Positions 6,521-18,000 of a DNA stretch of 64,000 nt are shown here, one piece after another. The number at the start of each line of letters is the position of its first letter. Positions within the stretch are counted from its first letter, which is position 1. Under the pieces are notes generated by a model. That model saw nothing but the letters and a program-made list of their open reading frames with translations. It did no database searches and had not been told where the DNA came from. A program made the translations under genes and the position numbers. Origin of the DNA: Clostridia bacterium (GTDB lineage: Bacteria > Bacillota > Clostridia > Christensenellales > Aristaeellaceae); assembly GCA_017532155.1 (NCBI GenBank), contig JAFXJP010000014.1, positions 1 through 64,000 of the forward strand, read 5' to 3'.

Positions 6521-8872
6521 ATGAATTTAGACGCACTCAATCCCATGCAGAGAAAAGCGGCGGAAACGCTCGATGGCCCGGTGCTGATTCTGGCCGGCGC
6601 CGGCAGCGGAAAAACGCGCACGCTGACCTATCGCGTGGCCAATCTGCTCAGCCACGGCGTGGCTGCGTGGCATATTCTGGCGCTTACTTTTACCAATAAA
6701 GCTGCCCGCGAGATGAAAGAGCGCATCGGAAAGCTGGTTGGCGATGCAACGGCTGAGGAGGCGTGGATCGGCACGTTCCACTCCACCTGCTGCCGCATTT
6801 TGCGCCGCGATATTGAAAAACTGGGCTACGAGCGTTCCTTTACCATTTATGATGACGACGATCAGGCGCGCGTGCTGAAGGCTGTGCTGAAGGAACAGAA
6901 CATCGACGAAAAGTTTCTTCCGCCCAAGGAGATTTCTGCTAAAATCTCCGATGCGAAAAACCGCCTTTTGTCGCCGGAGGAGTGGTTTTCTGCCTCTCCG
7001 CGCGATTACCGTTCCGGCAAGATTCACGACGCCTTTGTGGAATACGAGCGCCGCTTGAAGGCGGCCAACGCCCTGGATTTTGACGATCTGCTGGTCAAAA
7101 CCTTGCAGCTCTTTTTGGATCATCCGCCGGTGCTTGAGTATTACCAGCGCCGCTTCCAGTATGTACACGTGGATGAATATCAGGATACCAACTACGCGCA
7201 GTATCAATTGGTGCGCCTGCTCACGCAGGAAAGCCGCAACCTGTGCGTGGTAGGCGATGATGACCAGTCCATTTACGGCTGGCGCGGCGCGGATATCCGC
7301 AATATTCTCGATTTTGAAAAGGACTATCCGGATGCGGTGGTGATTAAGCTCGAGCAGAATTACCGCTCGACTGCCAATATCCTCGACGCCGCCAATCAGA
7401 TCATTGCCCACAACGAAGGCCGCAAGGAAAAGGAATTGTGGACCAGCGACGGCGAGGGCGAGAAGATCAAGCTGTACTCTGCCTCTGACGAGCGCGAGGA
7501 GGCAGCCTGGATCTGCCAGAAAATCAAGCAGTACCAGCGTCAGGGCACGGGCCTTGGTCATATGGCGGTGCTGTACCGTATGCACGCGCTCTCCCGCGTG
7601 CTGGAAGAAACCTTCATGCGCGCGGGCATTGCCTACCGCGTGTACGGCGGCACGCGCTTCTATGACCGCAAGGAAGTGCGCGATGTGCTGGCCTATTTGC
7701 GCCTTATCAACAACCCCACCGACGACGTATCGCTGACAAGGATCATCAATGTGCCCAAGCGCGCTATTGGCGACACCACGGTGGATACGCTCATTCACCA
7801 CGCCAGGCAGAATGATATGTCGCTGTACACGGCCGTTGTCGTACCGCCCAGCGATCTAAACAGCCGCGCAAAAAAGAGCGTGGGGGATTTTGCCGCGCTT
7901 ATTAATAACCTGCTCATCGCCAAGGAAATGCTGCCGCTTTCTGAATTTGTGCAGAAGGTGGTGGATGATTCCGGCCTGATCAAGCAATATAAGGAAGACA
8001 ATGACGAAGACCGCACGCGCGTGGAAAATATCAAGGAATTCCTCGGCGCGGTGACGGAATTTGAGCAGAAGAGCGAGGATAAGTCGCTGGCGGCCTTCCT
8101 GGAGAATGTGGCGCTGGTGACGGAGCTTGACAATCAGGAGGATGCGCCGAACTTTGTGACGCTGATGACGCTGCACTCTGCCAAGGGCCTGGAGTATGAT
8201 GTGGTTTTCCTTTCCGGTATGGAAGAAGGCATTTTTCCCTCCGCCCGCGCCATGCAGGAGGATAACCGCGTGGAGGAAGAACGCAGACTGTGCTACGTGG
8301 GCGTCACGCGTGCCCGCAAGGTGCTGCATTTGTCCATGACCCGCCGCCGCATGCTCTTTAACCAGATTCAGTTTAACGCGCCCTCGTGCTTTTTGCAGGA
8401 GATCCCCAAGCGCCTGCTGGAGGAAGAGAACACAGCCTATCGCTCTTCCTACGGCGGTTATCAGCAGCAGCCGCAGCGGCAGACGGGCTCCTGGGGCAGC
8501 TACGGCGGCTCGGGCTATAAGCGTCAGGAATATGTGAGCAACGAAGAATTGCCCCAGTACGGCTATGGCGAATCGCCCCGCCGCGCGCCGCAGCCCAAGC
8601 CCGCCTGGCAGAACGGCCAGGCCCCGGGCCAGCGCAGCGCCATCAGCGGGATTCCCGGTGTGCAGAAGGGCTTTAATGCCTCGCCTGCGCGCAGTCTGCC
8701 CGTGATGCTCTTTAAGGCGGGCGATCACGTGCTGCACCGTAAATTCGGCAAGGGCGTGGTCAAGGAGGTCACCGGCAGCGGAGACAGCGCGCGCATCAGC
8801 ATTATTTTCCCGGTCTTTGGTGAAAAAACCTTTGCGCTTTCCATTGCGCCCATCGTGAAGGTGGAGGAGTAA
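6521..8872 (+). CDS. pcrA: UvrD/Rep-family DNA helicase PcrA
   Basis: 783 aa from the ATG at 6521, which is preceded by AAAAGGAA; an in-frame TTG at 6503 would leave almost no leader. This is an SF1A 3'-5' helicase of DNA repair and rolling-circle replication. Motifs in order: Walker A GAGSGKT (about 27-33), DEYQDTN, GDDDQSIYGWRGAD, LEQNYRS, the motif V-like TLHSAKGLEYDVVF, and VEEERRLCYVGVTRAR. After about residue 640 comes a low-complexity Gly/Gln/Arg linker, then a Tudor/KOW-like end (FKAGDHVLHRKFGKGVVKEV), as in PcrA proteins that bind RNA polymerase. It is followed two bases later by ligA, the classic pcrA-ligA pairing. Confidence 0.96.
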   Translation: MNLDALNPMQRKAAETLDGPVLILAGAGSGKTRTLTYRVANLLSHGVAAWHILALTFTNKAAREMKERIGKLVGDATAEEAWIGTFHSTCCRILRRDIEKLGYERSFTIYDDDDQARVLKAVLKEQNIDEKFLPPKEISAKISDAKNRLLSPEEWFSASPRDYRSGKIHDAFVEYERRLKAANALDFDDLLVKTLQLFLDHPPVLEYYQRRFQYVHVDEYQDTNYAQYQLVRLLTQESRNLCVVGDDDQSIYGWRGADIRNILDFEKDYPDAVVIKLEQNYRSTANILDAANQIIAHNEGRKEKELWTSDGEGEKIKLYSASDEREEAAWICQKIKQYQRQGTGLGHMAVLYRMHALSRVLEETFMRAGIAYRVYGGTRFYDRKEVRDVLAYLRLINNPTDDVSLTRIINVPKRAIGDTTVDTLIHHARQNDMSLYTAVVVPPSDLNSRAKKSVGDFAALINNLLIAKEMLPLSEFVQKVVDDSGLIKQYKEDNDEDRTRVENIKEFLGAVTEFEQKSEDKSLAAFLENVALVTELDNQEDAPNFVTLMTLHSAKGLEYDVVFLSGMEEGIFPSARAMQEDNRVEEERRLCYVGVTRARKVLHLSMTRRRMLFNQIQFNAPSCFLQEIPKRLLEEENTAYRSSYGGYQQQPQRQTGSWGSYGGSGYKRQEYVSNEELPQYGYGESPRRAPQPKPAWQNGQAPGQRSAISGIPGVQKGFNASPARSLPVMLFKAGDHVLHRKFGKGVVKEVTGSGDSARISIIFPVFGEKTFALSIAPIVKVEE

Positions 8873-8874
8873 AT

Positions 8875-10857
8875 ATGGACGAAATGAAACGCCTGCGCGA
8901 ATTGACGGATCAATTAAACGCCGCCGCGCACGCCTATTATACGCTGGATAATCCCGTGATGGCGGACGTGCAGTACGATAAGCTGTACGACGAACTGCTT
9001 ACGCTTGAAAAGAAATTGAATACGCGCCTGCCGGATTCGCCGACGCATCGCGTGGGCGGCGAGGTGCTGGAGGGCTTTGCGGAGCACACGCACATTACGC
9101 GGCTTTGGAGCATGGATAAGGTGCAGAGCGAAGGAGAAATGCTCTCCTGGCTGGAGCGCATGGAGCGCCTGCGCGCGCAGGAAGGCGATCTGCCTGAGCT
9201 CACCTTTGGCATTGAGTATAAATTTGACGGCCTGACGCTGAATCTGACGTATGATAACGGCGTGCTTATTCAGGCTGCCACGCGCGGCAACGGCGTGACG
9301 GGCGAGGGCATTCTTGTCCAGGCGCGCACCATCCGCGATATTCCATTGACCATTCCCTACAAGGGCCGCCTCGAAGTGCAGGGCGAGTGCATCATGCGCC
9401 TGTCCACGCTGGAGGAATATAACAAAACGGCCGATGTGCCGCTCAAAAACGCCCGCAACGGCGCGGCCGGCGCGCTGCGCAATCTCGATCCCGCGGTGAC
9501 GGCGGCACGCAAGCTGAGCGCCTATTTCTATCAGGTGGGCACGATCGATAACCCGCCCTATGACGAGCAGACGGGCATGCTGGCTTTTATTCGTGCGCAG
9601 GGCCTGCCGGTCAGCCCTTACTTCCGCGTGGCGAAAACGGCGCAGGAAGTCATTACGGCGCTCAAAGAAATTGAATCCGACCGCCCGAATCTGGATTTCC
9701 TCATTGACGGCGCGGTGATCAAAATTCAGGATACTGCGACGCGCCGGCGCTTTGGCTTTACGGATAAATTCCCGCGCTGGGCGGTTGCGTATAAATTTGC
9801 CGCCGAGGAAAACACCACGACGCTGGAAAACGTCACCTGGGAGCTGGGCCGCACGGGAAAGCTGACGCCTCTGGGCCATGTGACGCCCGTTGATTTTGCA
9901 GGCGTTACCGTCAGCAAGGCGACGCTCAATAACTTTGGCGACATCCAGCGCAAAAAGCTCTTTAAGGGCTGCACGGTGTGGATCCGGCGCTCTAACGACG
10001 TGATCCCTGAAATCATGGGACGCGTGGAGGACGGCGCGAAGGGCGAGGAGATCCTCCGCCCCACGCATTGCCCGTCCTGCGGAGAGATGGTTATCGAGCG
10101 CGGCGCGAATATTTACTGCGTCAACCGCGTTTCCTGCAAGCCCCAGGCCGTGGCGCGCATGGCGCACTTTGCCTCGCGCGATGCGATGGATATCACGGGC
10201 TTTTCCGAAAAAACGGCGGCGCAGCTCTACGATCTGTGCGGCATCCGCGATGCGGCGGATCTCTATCAGCTGAGCCGTGAGCAGCTTTTGCAGCTGGACG
10301 GCTTCAAGGAGAAAAAAGCAGATAATCTGCTCAAGGCGCTGGAAAAGAGCCGCGAGTGCACGCTGGATGCGTTTCTGTTCGCGATCGGCATTCCGAACAT
10401 CGGCCGCGGTACGGCCAGGGATATCGCAAATCACTTCGGCACGCTCAAAGCCGTGATGGAAGCGAACGCGGATGCGCTGCTTGAAATCCCTGATGTGGGC
10501 GAGATCGTGGCGCAGAGCGTGATTGAATTCTTCTCCTTTGAAGAAAATCAGCGCATGGTGGAGCGTCTGCTTTCTGCCGGCGTTAAACCCAAGGAAAAGG
10601 ATGTTTCTGCGCCTCAAGGCGATCTGCCGCTGAGCGGAAAAACGGTGGTTGTCACCGGCACCCTGCCCTCGCTTTCCCGCAATGAGGCCGAAGACCTCAT
10701 CCGCCAGATGGGCGGAACGGCGGCAGGTTCTGTCAGCAAAAAGACGTCTTATGTGCTCGCCGGCGAAAAGGCGGGCAGCAAGCTGGCAAAAGCGGAATCT
10801 CTTGGCATTCCCGTATTGGATGAGGCGGCTTTCATGCGCCTGATCGGAAAGGAATAA
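8875..10857 (+). CDS. ligA: NAD-dependent DNA ligase LigA
   Basis: 660 aa, normal for LigA, which seals nicks in replication and repair using NAD. Domain Ia (residues 1-70) has the YY and D residues that bind NMN. The adenylated lysine is K116 in EYKFDG. The OB fold follows at about 310-385. A four-Cys zinc finger (CPSC near 398-401, then C-x5-C near 414-420) precedes helix-hairpin-helix repeats (about 430-570). A C-terminal BRCT domain (about 588-660) starts at LSGKTVVVTGTLP. The ribosome site GGAGGAG lies inside the pcrA 3' end, indicating coupling. Confidence 0.97.
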   Translation: MDEMKRLRELTDQLNAAAHAYYTLDNPVMADVQYDKLYDELLTLEKKLNTRLPDSPTHRVGGEVLEGFAEHTHITRLWSMDKVQSEGEMLSWLERMERLRAQEGDLPELTFGIEYKFDGLTLNLTYDNGVLIQAATRGNGVTGEGILVQARTIRDIPLTIPYKGRLEVQGECIMRLSTLEEYNKTADVPLKNARNGAAGALRNLDPAVTAARKLSAYFYQVGTIDNPPYDEQTGMLAFIRAQGLPVSPYFRVAKTAQEVITALKEIESDRPNLDFLIDGAVIKIQDTATRRRFGFTDKFPRWAVAYKFAAEENTTTLENVTWELGRTGKLTPLGHVTPVDFAGVTVSKATLNNFGDIQRKKLFKGCTVWIRRSNDVIPEIMGRVEDGAKGEEILRPTHCPSCGEMVIERGANIYCVNRVSCKPQAVARMAHFASRDAMDITGFSEKTAAQLYDLCGIRDAADLYQLSREQLLQLDGFKEKKADNLLKALEKSRECTLDAFLFAIGIPNIGRGTARDIANHFGTLKAVMEANADALLEIPDVGEIVAQSVIEFFSFEENQRMVERLLSAGVKPKEKDVSAPQGDLPLSGKTVVVTGTLPSLSRNEAEDLIRQMGGTAAGSVSKKTSYVLAGEKAGSKLAKAESLGIPVLDEAAFMRLIGKE

Positions 10858-10859
10858 GC

Positions 10860-13118
10860 ATGAATATCGACCAACTGCTGGGCGTATTGAAAAAAGATCC
10901 CGAGTTTATGTCGTGCGTCACGCACTGGCACACCGATCCTGCCCGCGAGGCGCGCTATGCGCCCTGGCCGGATTGTATTGACGCGCGCATTCCCGATATG
11001 CTCAAAAAGCGCGGCGTGCAAGCGCTCTACACCCACCAGGCGCAGGCGATTGATATTGCCGCGCAGGGCAAGGATGTGTGTGTGGTCACGCCCACGGCCT
11101 CGGGCAAAACGATGTGCTACAATCTGCCTGTTTTGTCGGAGATTCTGCGCAATGAAAATGCAAGGGCGCTGTATCTGTTTCCCACCAAGGCGCTCTCAGC
11201 CGATCAGGTGAGCGAACTGTATGAGCTCATTCAGCTGCTGGGCGTGGATATCAAAACCTTCACCTACGACGGCGATACGCCGGTGGCCGCGCGCCGCGCC
11301 GTGCGTCAGGCAGGGCACGTGGTGGTCACCAATCCCGATATGCTGCATTCGGGCATTTTGCCGCATCACACGCAGTGGGTGAAGCTGTTTGAAAACCTGA
11401 AATATATTGTCATTGATGAGATTCACGCCTATCGCGGCGTGTTCGGCAGCAATTTGAGCAATGTGTTGCGCCGCCTTTTGCGCCTGTGCGAGTTTTACGG
11501 CAGCCATCCGCAGTTTATCCTCTGCTCGGCGACGATTGCCAACCCCAAGGAGCTGGCGGAGACGCTGATTGGCCGCGAGGTGACGGTGGTAGACGATAAC
11601 GGCGCGCCGATGGGCGAGCGACACGTGGTATTTTATAATCCGCCGGTTGTGAATGAGCAATTGGGCATTCGTCGCGGTGCGCTGAATGAAACGCAGCGCG
11701 TGGCGACAAGGCTGCTTCTCAACGGCATTTCATCGATTGTTTTTGCAAAATCCCGTGTACAGGTGGAGGTGCTCACCAAGCGCTTAAAGGATCTGGTGCG
11801 CGATCCCGTAGGCAATGCCGGGCGCGTGCGCGGCTATCGCGGCGGCTATCTGCCTTCTGAGCGCCGCGAGATTGAGCAGGGCCTGCGCGCAGGACGCATT
11901 GATACGGTGGTATCGACCAACGCGCTGGAGCTGGGCATTGATATTGGCTCGCTGACGGCGTGCGTATTGTGCGGCTATCCCGGCACCATTGCCTCTACCT
12001 GGCAGCAGGCGGGCCGCGCGGGCAGACGGCGCGGCACAAGCCTTACGGTGATGGTGGCCACCAGCGCGGCGATTGACCAGTTCATCGTCACGCATCCGGA
12101 GTATTTCTTCAAGCAGTCGCCCGAAAATGCGCTGCTGAACCCCGATAACCTCTACGTTTTGCTCAATCATTTCAAGTGCGCGGCGTACGAATTGCCCTTC
12201 CGCGACGGTGAAACGCTGGGCAATGCGCCGGGCGCGGAGGAAATGTGCGAGTACCTGGAAGAGGCCAATATCGTGCGCCACGTGGGCGATACCTGGCACT
12301 GGCAGGCGGAGGAATTCCCGGCCAGCGAAATCAGCCTGCGCACGGCGATGACGGAGAATTTCCTCATCAACGATATCACCAATCCGGCGCATGTGCGCGT
12401 GATCGGCGAGATGGATCGCTTCACCGTGCCCATGCTCTTGCACGAAAATGCCATCTATCTGCACGAAGGCCAGCAGTATCAGGTGGAAAAGCTCGATTAC
12501 GACGCCTGCAAGGCCTTTGTCCGCAAGGTGGAAGTGGATTATTATACGGATGCCGATCTCAACGTCAGCCTGAGCCTCCTTGACACGCTGGAGGAGGAAA
12601 AGGATGCGGCGCTGGGCGAAGTGAAGGTGACGGCGATCACCAAGATCTTCAAAAAAATGAAGTTTGATACGGGCGAAAACCTCGGCTTTGGCCCCGTCAT
12701 GCTGCCCGAGAGCGAAATGCATACCGTGGCGGTGTGGTGGACGCTGCCGGATGAAATCGCCGCGCAGTATGATAAGGATACGCTGCAAAACGGCATGATG
12801 GGCATTGCCAATCTGTTGCGCATTGTGGCGCCGCTGTATCTGATGTGCTCGCCGCGCGACGTGGCGATTTCCTATCAGGTCAAGTGCCCGTTTACAGAAA
12901 AACCGACGCTCATTCTCTACGATAACTGCCCCGGCGGCGTGGGCCTTTCTGAAAAGGCGTACCGCATGCGCAGAACGCTTTTGACTCATGCGGCGCTGGT
13001 AGCGCGCGACTGCACCTGCGCGCACGGCTGCCCCTCGTGCGTGGGCCCGGTAGGTGAGGTGGGCGAAAACGGCAAAGCAACCGCCGTGCAGCTGATTGAT
13101 CAGATGCTGGCGGAATAA
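10860..13118 (+). CDS. mrfA: MrfA/YprA-type DEAD/DEAH-box helicase with C-terminal Cys4 domain
   Basis: 752 aa. Superfamily 2 motifs: Walker A TPTASGKT (about 77-84), DEIH box in VIDEIHAYRG (about 183), SAT motif in LCSATIANP, and motif VI QQAGRAGRR. The C-terminal DUF1998-type region ends with a zinc-binding cluster CTCAHGCPSC (about 718-727). In Bacillus subtilis MrfA is a 3'-5' helicase acting in repair of mitomycin-type damage. The Cys4 residues are intact here. It begins two bases after ligA, completing a three-gene repair operon. Assignment to MrfA rather than another DUF1998 helicase is likely but not certain. Confidence 0.85.
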   Translation: MNIDQLLGVLKKDPEFMSCVTHWHTDPAREARYAPWPDCIDARIPDMLKKRGVQALYTHQAQAIDIAAQGKDVCVVTPTASGKTMCYNLPVLSEILRNENARALYLFPTKALSADQVSELYELIQLLGVDIKTFTYDGDTPVAARRAVRQAGHVVVTNPDMLHSGILPHHTQWVKLFENLKYIVIDEIHAYRGVFGSNLSNVLRRLLRLCEFYGSHPQFILCSATIANPKELAETLIGREVTVVDDNGAPMGERHVVFYNPPVVNEQLGIRRGALNETQRVATRLLLNGISSIVFAKSRVQVEVLTKRLKDLVRDPVGNAGRVRGYRGGYLPSERREIEQGLRAGRIDTVVSTNALELGIDIGSLTACVLCGYPGTIASTWQQAGRAGRRRGTSLTVMVATSAAIDQFIVTHPEYFFKQSPENALLNPDNLYVLLNHFKCAAYELPFRDGETLGNAPGAEEMCEYLEEANIVRHVGDTWHWQAEEFPASEISLRTAMTENFLINDITNPAHVRVIGEMDRFTVPMLLHENAIYLHEGQQYQVEKLDYDACKAFVRKVEVDYYTDADLNVSLSLLDTLEEEKDAALGEVKVTAITKIFKKMKFDTGENLGFGPVMLPESEMHTVAVWWTLPDEIAAQYDKDTLQNGMMGIANLLRIVAPLYLMCSPRDVAISYQVKCPFTEKPTLILYDNCPGGVGLSEKAYRMRRTLLTHAALVARDCTCAHGCPSCVGPVGEVGENGKATAVQLIDQMLAE

Positions 13119-13173
13119 AGAGAGGGACGCAGGCAGCGTTTCCTCCTAAAGGAACAGGAAAGGACTGAAAACC

Positions 13174-13893
13174 ATGCCCAGTCTTGAAAGCTATACCAGA
13201 AATTTGCCCTACAGCTACGCGCTGGGGCTGTTTCCGGCCTCTGAACTGATGCGCAAGCGCCCGGAGCTGGCCAAGCGTCTGCTTGTTTCCAGCAAGGCGG
13301 AAAACAGCGAGGGCTTGCAGGCGCTGCGTGAACTGTGCCAGAAGCATCATGTGCGCGAAGAGAATGCCGATCGCGTGCTGTCGCGCATTTCCGGCAAGGA
13401 TAACTGTTTTGCGGCGGTGGTGTTTGATAAATTCCAGGGCGAGTTGACAAATGGCAATCATCTGGTGCTGCATCATCCCAGCGATAAGGGCAACCTTGGC
13501 ACCATGCTGCGCACGGCGCTGGGATTTGGCTATACCGATATCGCCATCATCCGCCCGGCGGCGGACGCCTTTGATCCGCATGTGGTGCGCGCCAGCATGG
13601 GCGCGATTTTCGGGCTGAATGTGCGCTATTACGATGATTTTGCGGATTATCGGTGCGAATTTCCGGAGCATGCGCTCTATCCCTTCATGCTGGATGCGTC
13701 CGTTCCGCTCAGCGAGGGCGTGAGGCAGAAAAAAGAGCCCTTCGCGCTGATCATGGGCAACGAGGGCAGCGGCTTGCCGGCAGAATTTGCGCAGATGGGC
13801 CAGGCGGTGCGCATTCCGCACAGCGGGGAGATTGATTCGCTCAACCTCTCCATCGCTGCGGCGATTGGCATGTACATTTTTAAAGAAGAATAA
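13174..13893 (+). CDS. SpoU/TrmH-family 2'-O-ribose RNA methyltransferase
   Basis: 239 aa. The N-terminal half (1-85) is a substrate-binding region. The C-terminal SPOUT knot has the three SpoU motifs: motif 1 DKGNLGTMLRTA (about 103-114), motif 2 IMGNEGSGL (about 193-201) and motif 3 DSLNLSIAAAIGMY (about 220-233). These bind S-adenosylmethionine in the knot. The target, tRNA or 23S rRNA, cannot be told from the sequence. The start is ATG at 13174 with GGAAAGG upstream, 55 bases after the helicase and probably in the same transcript. Confidence 0.88.
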   Translation: MPSLESYTRNLPYSYALGLFPASELMRKRPELAKRLLVSSKAENSEGLQALRELCQKHHVREENADRVLSRISGKDNCFAAVVFDKFQGELTNGNHLVLHHPSDKGNLGTMLRTALGFGYTDIAIIRPAADAFDPHVVRASMGAIFGLNVRYYDDFADYRCEFPEHALYPFMLDASVPLSEGVRQKKEPFALIMGNEGSGLPAEFAQMGQAVRIPHSGEIDSLNLSIAAAIGMYIFKEE

Positions 13894-13905
13894 AGGGTGA
13901 GAAGT

Positions 13906-14613
13906 ATGATGAAAAAATGGATTGCGTGGCTGCTGGTGTGCTGCATGTGGCTGCCTGTATGCACTGCGGAGCGGGAAATTGACTGGTCAAAGCCCATTGT
14001 GGCGCTGACCTTTGACGACGGCCCGTCGGAATATACGCCCAGGGTTTTGGAATTGCTGGAGCAATATGGCTGCACGGCTACGTTTTTCATGCTGGGTAAC
14101 CGCATGTCGCACTATTCTGACGCAGTGCGCTTGGTGGCGGAAAGCGAAAATGAAATAGCCTCGCATTCTTGGGATCATGCCAATCTGGTGACGCTGAGCT
14201 ATCAGGATATGCTGGAAAATGTGCTGATGAGCAAGAATAAAATCAAGACCATGACGGGCCGCGACGCACAGTTTTTGCGCGCGCCGTACGGCATGAACAA
14301 TAAGGATCTGTTCACTGTTTGCGGAAAACTGGATCTGGTGCTGGTGCATTGGTCGAACGACTCGATGGACTGGGATGTAAAAACGCCTGAGGAAGTATAT
14401 GAAAGGGTGCTCAATCAGCTGCAAAACGGCGACATTATCCTATGCCATGATACATACGAGCATACGGTGATTGCGCTTGAAACCCTGCTGCCGGAATTGA
14501 TCAACCGGGGGTATCAGGTGGTATCGGTAGCAGAGCTGCTTTCCAACTGCGGCGGGATCAGCAACAGGCTGCGTTATTTTAAACTGGATTTGAGCAAGGT
14601 GCCGCAACAATGA
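13906..14613 (+). CDS. Secreted polysaccharide deacetylase (NodB domain, CE4)
   Basis: 235 aa from ATG 13906 (GGGTGAG upstream; the in-frame GTG at 13897 is less likely). A signal peptide covers residues 1-20 (KKWIAWLLVCCMW...), with cleavage near CTA-ER. The CE4 motifs are all present: catalytic base in TFDDGP, metal site HSWDH, RAPYG, the DW of motif 4, and ILCHDTYEHT as motif 5. Such enzymes deacetylate peptidoglycan or another extracellular glycan. The domain nearly fills the protein, with no extra binding module. It follows the SpoU gene by 12 bases. Confidence 0.9.
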   Translation: MMKKWIAWLLVCCMWLPVCTAEREIDWSKPIVALTFDDGPSEYTPRVLELLEQYGCTATFFMLGNRMSHYSDAVRLVAESENEIASHSWDHANLVTLSYQDMLENVLMSKNKIKTMTGRDAQFLRAPYGMNNKDLFTVCGKLDLVLVHWSNDSMDWDVKTPEEVYERVLNQLQNGDIILCHDTYEHTVIALETLLPELINRGYQVVSVAELLSNCGGISNRLRYFKLDLSKVPQQ

Positions 14614-14626
14614 TGTACACAATTAA

Positions 14627-14881
<255 letters not shown>

Positions 14882-14895
14882 GTTTTTTCCGAGAA

Positions 14896-14926
14896 GGCCG
14901 GCTGCTTATGCGCCGGTCTTTTTTTG
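14896..14926 (+). terminator. Rho-independent terminator after ferredoxin
   Basis: The stem GGCCGGC / GCCGGTC (one G-T pair) with a short loop is followed by seven T. Confidence 0.88.
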
Positions 14927-14980
14927 TTGCAAAAAGATGTAAAAAAGCCCGATATCGCGTGCTTTTCCAGCAAAAAGAAA

Positions 14981-15009
14981 TAGACAAAAGAGAATGTGTA
15001 TGATATACT
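14981..15009 (+). promoter_or_regulatory. Sigma-A promoter for the SpoIID-SH3 gene
   Basis: TAGACA (14981-14986, one mismatch to TTGACA), 17-base spacer, TATACT (15004-15009), 50 bases upstream of the start. Confidence 0.75.
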
Positions 15010-15059
15010 ACTAAATGATTACAAAAGTATTACATCTCAGCTGCTTTGGAGGATGCGCC

Positions 15060-18000
15060 ATGCGAGCTTTTGCTTCTAAAATGAAACAGATTTTGGTGAT
15101 GGGTCTGGCGTTGTGCCTGCTTGTCACCTCTGCGGGGCTGCCTGCGGTGCGGGCGGAGGATCTTTCGGTAATGACGCTGTCAACAGACATTGCCGATGGC
15201 ACCGTGCGCGTGTTTTTGTCCTCGCTTGGCAATCCGACGCAATTGAACCTGACGGTGGACGGCAGCTATTCGCTGAATTTCACCAAGGCGAAATCCTTTG
15301 ACCGCGGCAGCAAGCTGACGGTGAGTTTTAATGCATCCACGGGTAAGCTGACGCTGACCAGCGGCGGCACGACCACCGACATGGGCGACGGCTTTACGCT
15401 TTACCGTCATGAAACGGACGGCGTGAACGGCATCCGCATTGCTCAGGCCCGCACGAATAATCCCTATCCGGGCGATCTGCAGTTCATCGTCAAAAAGACC
15501 AGCAGCGCCTATAAGCTTTATACCATTGCGCATGTGTTTATTGAGGAATATCTCTACGGCGTGCTGCCCTATGAAATGGGCGCGTCGGCGCCGCTGGAAG
15601 CGCTCAAGGCGCAGTGCGTGTCCGCCCGTACCTATACGGCGCGCGCCATGCAGGGCGCAGCGGCCAATATTTACGATGTGGTGGATACCACCAATGATCA
15701 GGTGTATAACGGCACACCCACAGGCACAGATCGCTGCAAGCAGGCGGTGGACGAGACGCGCGGTATTCTGGCCATGAACGGCACGGCATATGCCGCCACC
15801 TACTATACGGCCAGCAACGGCGGCCAGATTGATTCGGTCAGCAATATCTGGGGTTCAGCCAGCTATGACTATGTGCGTGTGAAGGACGACCCGTTTGACC
15901 TGATCAATGAAAATTCTCAGGTGCGCACAGTGAATGTCAATAAATCCGGCACGCAGCCCAGCCAGTCGCTGAATGCGCTGCTGGTGGCCAAAGCCAAGAC
16001 GGTGTTTCAGGCGGCAGATGCGACGATTACCAAAGTGCATGCCATCACGCCGCACACGCCGCGCTATCCCATTCCCAGCCGTTTGTATACCAAGCTGGAT
16101 TTTGACGTGACGGCTTCCTGCGACGGCGAAAGCAAGCGCGGCACGCTGACGTTTGATATCTTCAGCGAGCTGGAAGCGCCGCTTGGCATGAGCATCAATG
16201 GCGATAATAATGAACTGTGGACTGTGAAGGAAACAGCCACAGGCTTTGCCATTCAGGCGCGCAGATTTGGCCATGGCACAGGCCTGAGCCAGCGCGGCGC
16301 CATGAAAATGGGCGAAATGGGCTATTCCTTTGACGAGATCCTGGCGTTCTATTTTGAGGGCTGCACGCTTAAGCGCCAGACCTTCTACAAGACCATCGCC
16401 AGCAATCTGGGCGCCTCGGGCGACAGCTATTCTACGCGGGTAGAGGCGGTTGCGCTGCCTGACGTATCCAAGGCCTATGGCATTGTGACACTGCAGCAGA
16501 TGGATGCTGAGGCGGCGCTGCGGATGGAGGCGAATGCCGGTGCGGATGTGATTCTGGGCATGCCGCACGGCGCGGTGGTGCACGTCTATGCGCTGAAGGG
16601 GGATTATTACCTGGCAGCCTTTGGCGAGACGCTGGGCTATGTGCATAAGGATGCATTGGCTGTCAGCGGTACGCTGGATGGCAAGAGCCGCTCGATTACC
16701 ACGCTGGAAAGCTACGGCGTGGTCAAGAATGATGATTATCTGAATCTGCGCGCAGGGGCTGGTACCAGCCATGATATTCTGGCGCAGATTCCCACCGGCA
16801 CTGTGCTGCCGCTCTTTGATATCAACGGCGACTGGGCGTATACGCAGTACGGCCGGGAGAGCGGCTATGTGAGCATGGATTATATTACGAAGAAGGATCG
16901 CTACACGGGCGATGCAGATGACGGCGATGCGCTGGGCGCTGAGGTGATTGCCGCCGGCGGCGTCAAGATGCGCACCACGGCCTCTTCCACGGCGTATGTT
17001 GCCATGGACATTCCCGAGGGCGTGATTGTTAAGGTCAAGTATAACGACGGTTCCTGGTGCGAGGTGTACTATGCGGGCGTGACGGGCTTTGTACCGACGC
17101 GCGCGCTGGAAATGAACAGCATTTCTGTGGAAGAAGAGGAAGACAAGATCGGCAGCGGCGAACAGTACGCGCAGGTGTCCTCTGAAAGCACGTCGCTGAA
17201 CATGCGCGATGCAGCCAGCCTTTCTTCCAATATAATAATGGAGATTCCGCGCGGTGAAGTGATCATTGTGACCAAGGAAATGGGCGATTGGTGTGCAGTG
17301 CGCTTCCGCGGCATGAACGGCTATTGCATGACCAAGTACCTGACGCTGGGCGTGGCGGATGAGGATGATCCGGCGGTTGAGGTGATTACTGCCCGTGTGA
17401 CGACGGAATCCGGCTCGCTCAACCTGCGCAAGAGCGCCTCCAAGAGCGCCAAGATTCTTACGACCATTCCGCGCAATACCGTGATTACCGTGCTTGAGCG
17501 CGGCGAAAAGTGGAGCCAGGTCAAATATAACGGCAAGACCGGCTTTGTGATGAATGAATTCCTCACCTTTGGCATCAGCGAGGAGCTGCCCGACAGCAGC
17601 ACGCCCTCTGCGCCGGATACGGACAATACGACCTATAAAAAGGCCAAGGTCACCACGGCCTCCGGCTCGCTCAACCTGCGCAAAAAGGCCTCTACCAGTG
17701 CTACCATTCTGGCGCAGATTCCGCAGTATACCGTCATCGATGTGCTGGATATCGACGGCACCTGGACGAAGGTGGAATATAAGAATAAGACGGGCTACGT
17801 CATGAGCGTGTTCCTTACTTATATGGATGAGGAAGCAGAAACGCCTTCGGCCCCTGTAACGCCGCCGGCGGAAGAAAAGGATCCTGCCTATGCGCGCGTG
17901 ACGACGGAATCCGGCTCGCTCAATCTGCGCAAAAAAGCCTCTACCAGCGCCGGTATCATCACCACCATCCCGCGCCATGAGGTGATCGAGGTAATCAGCA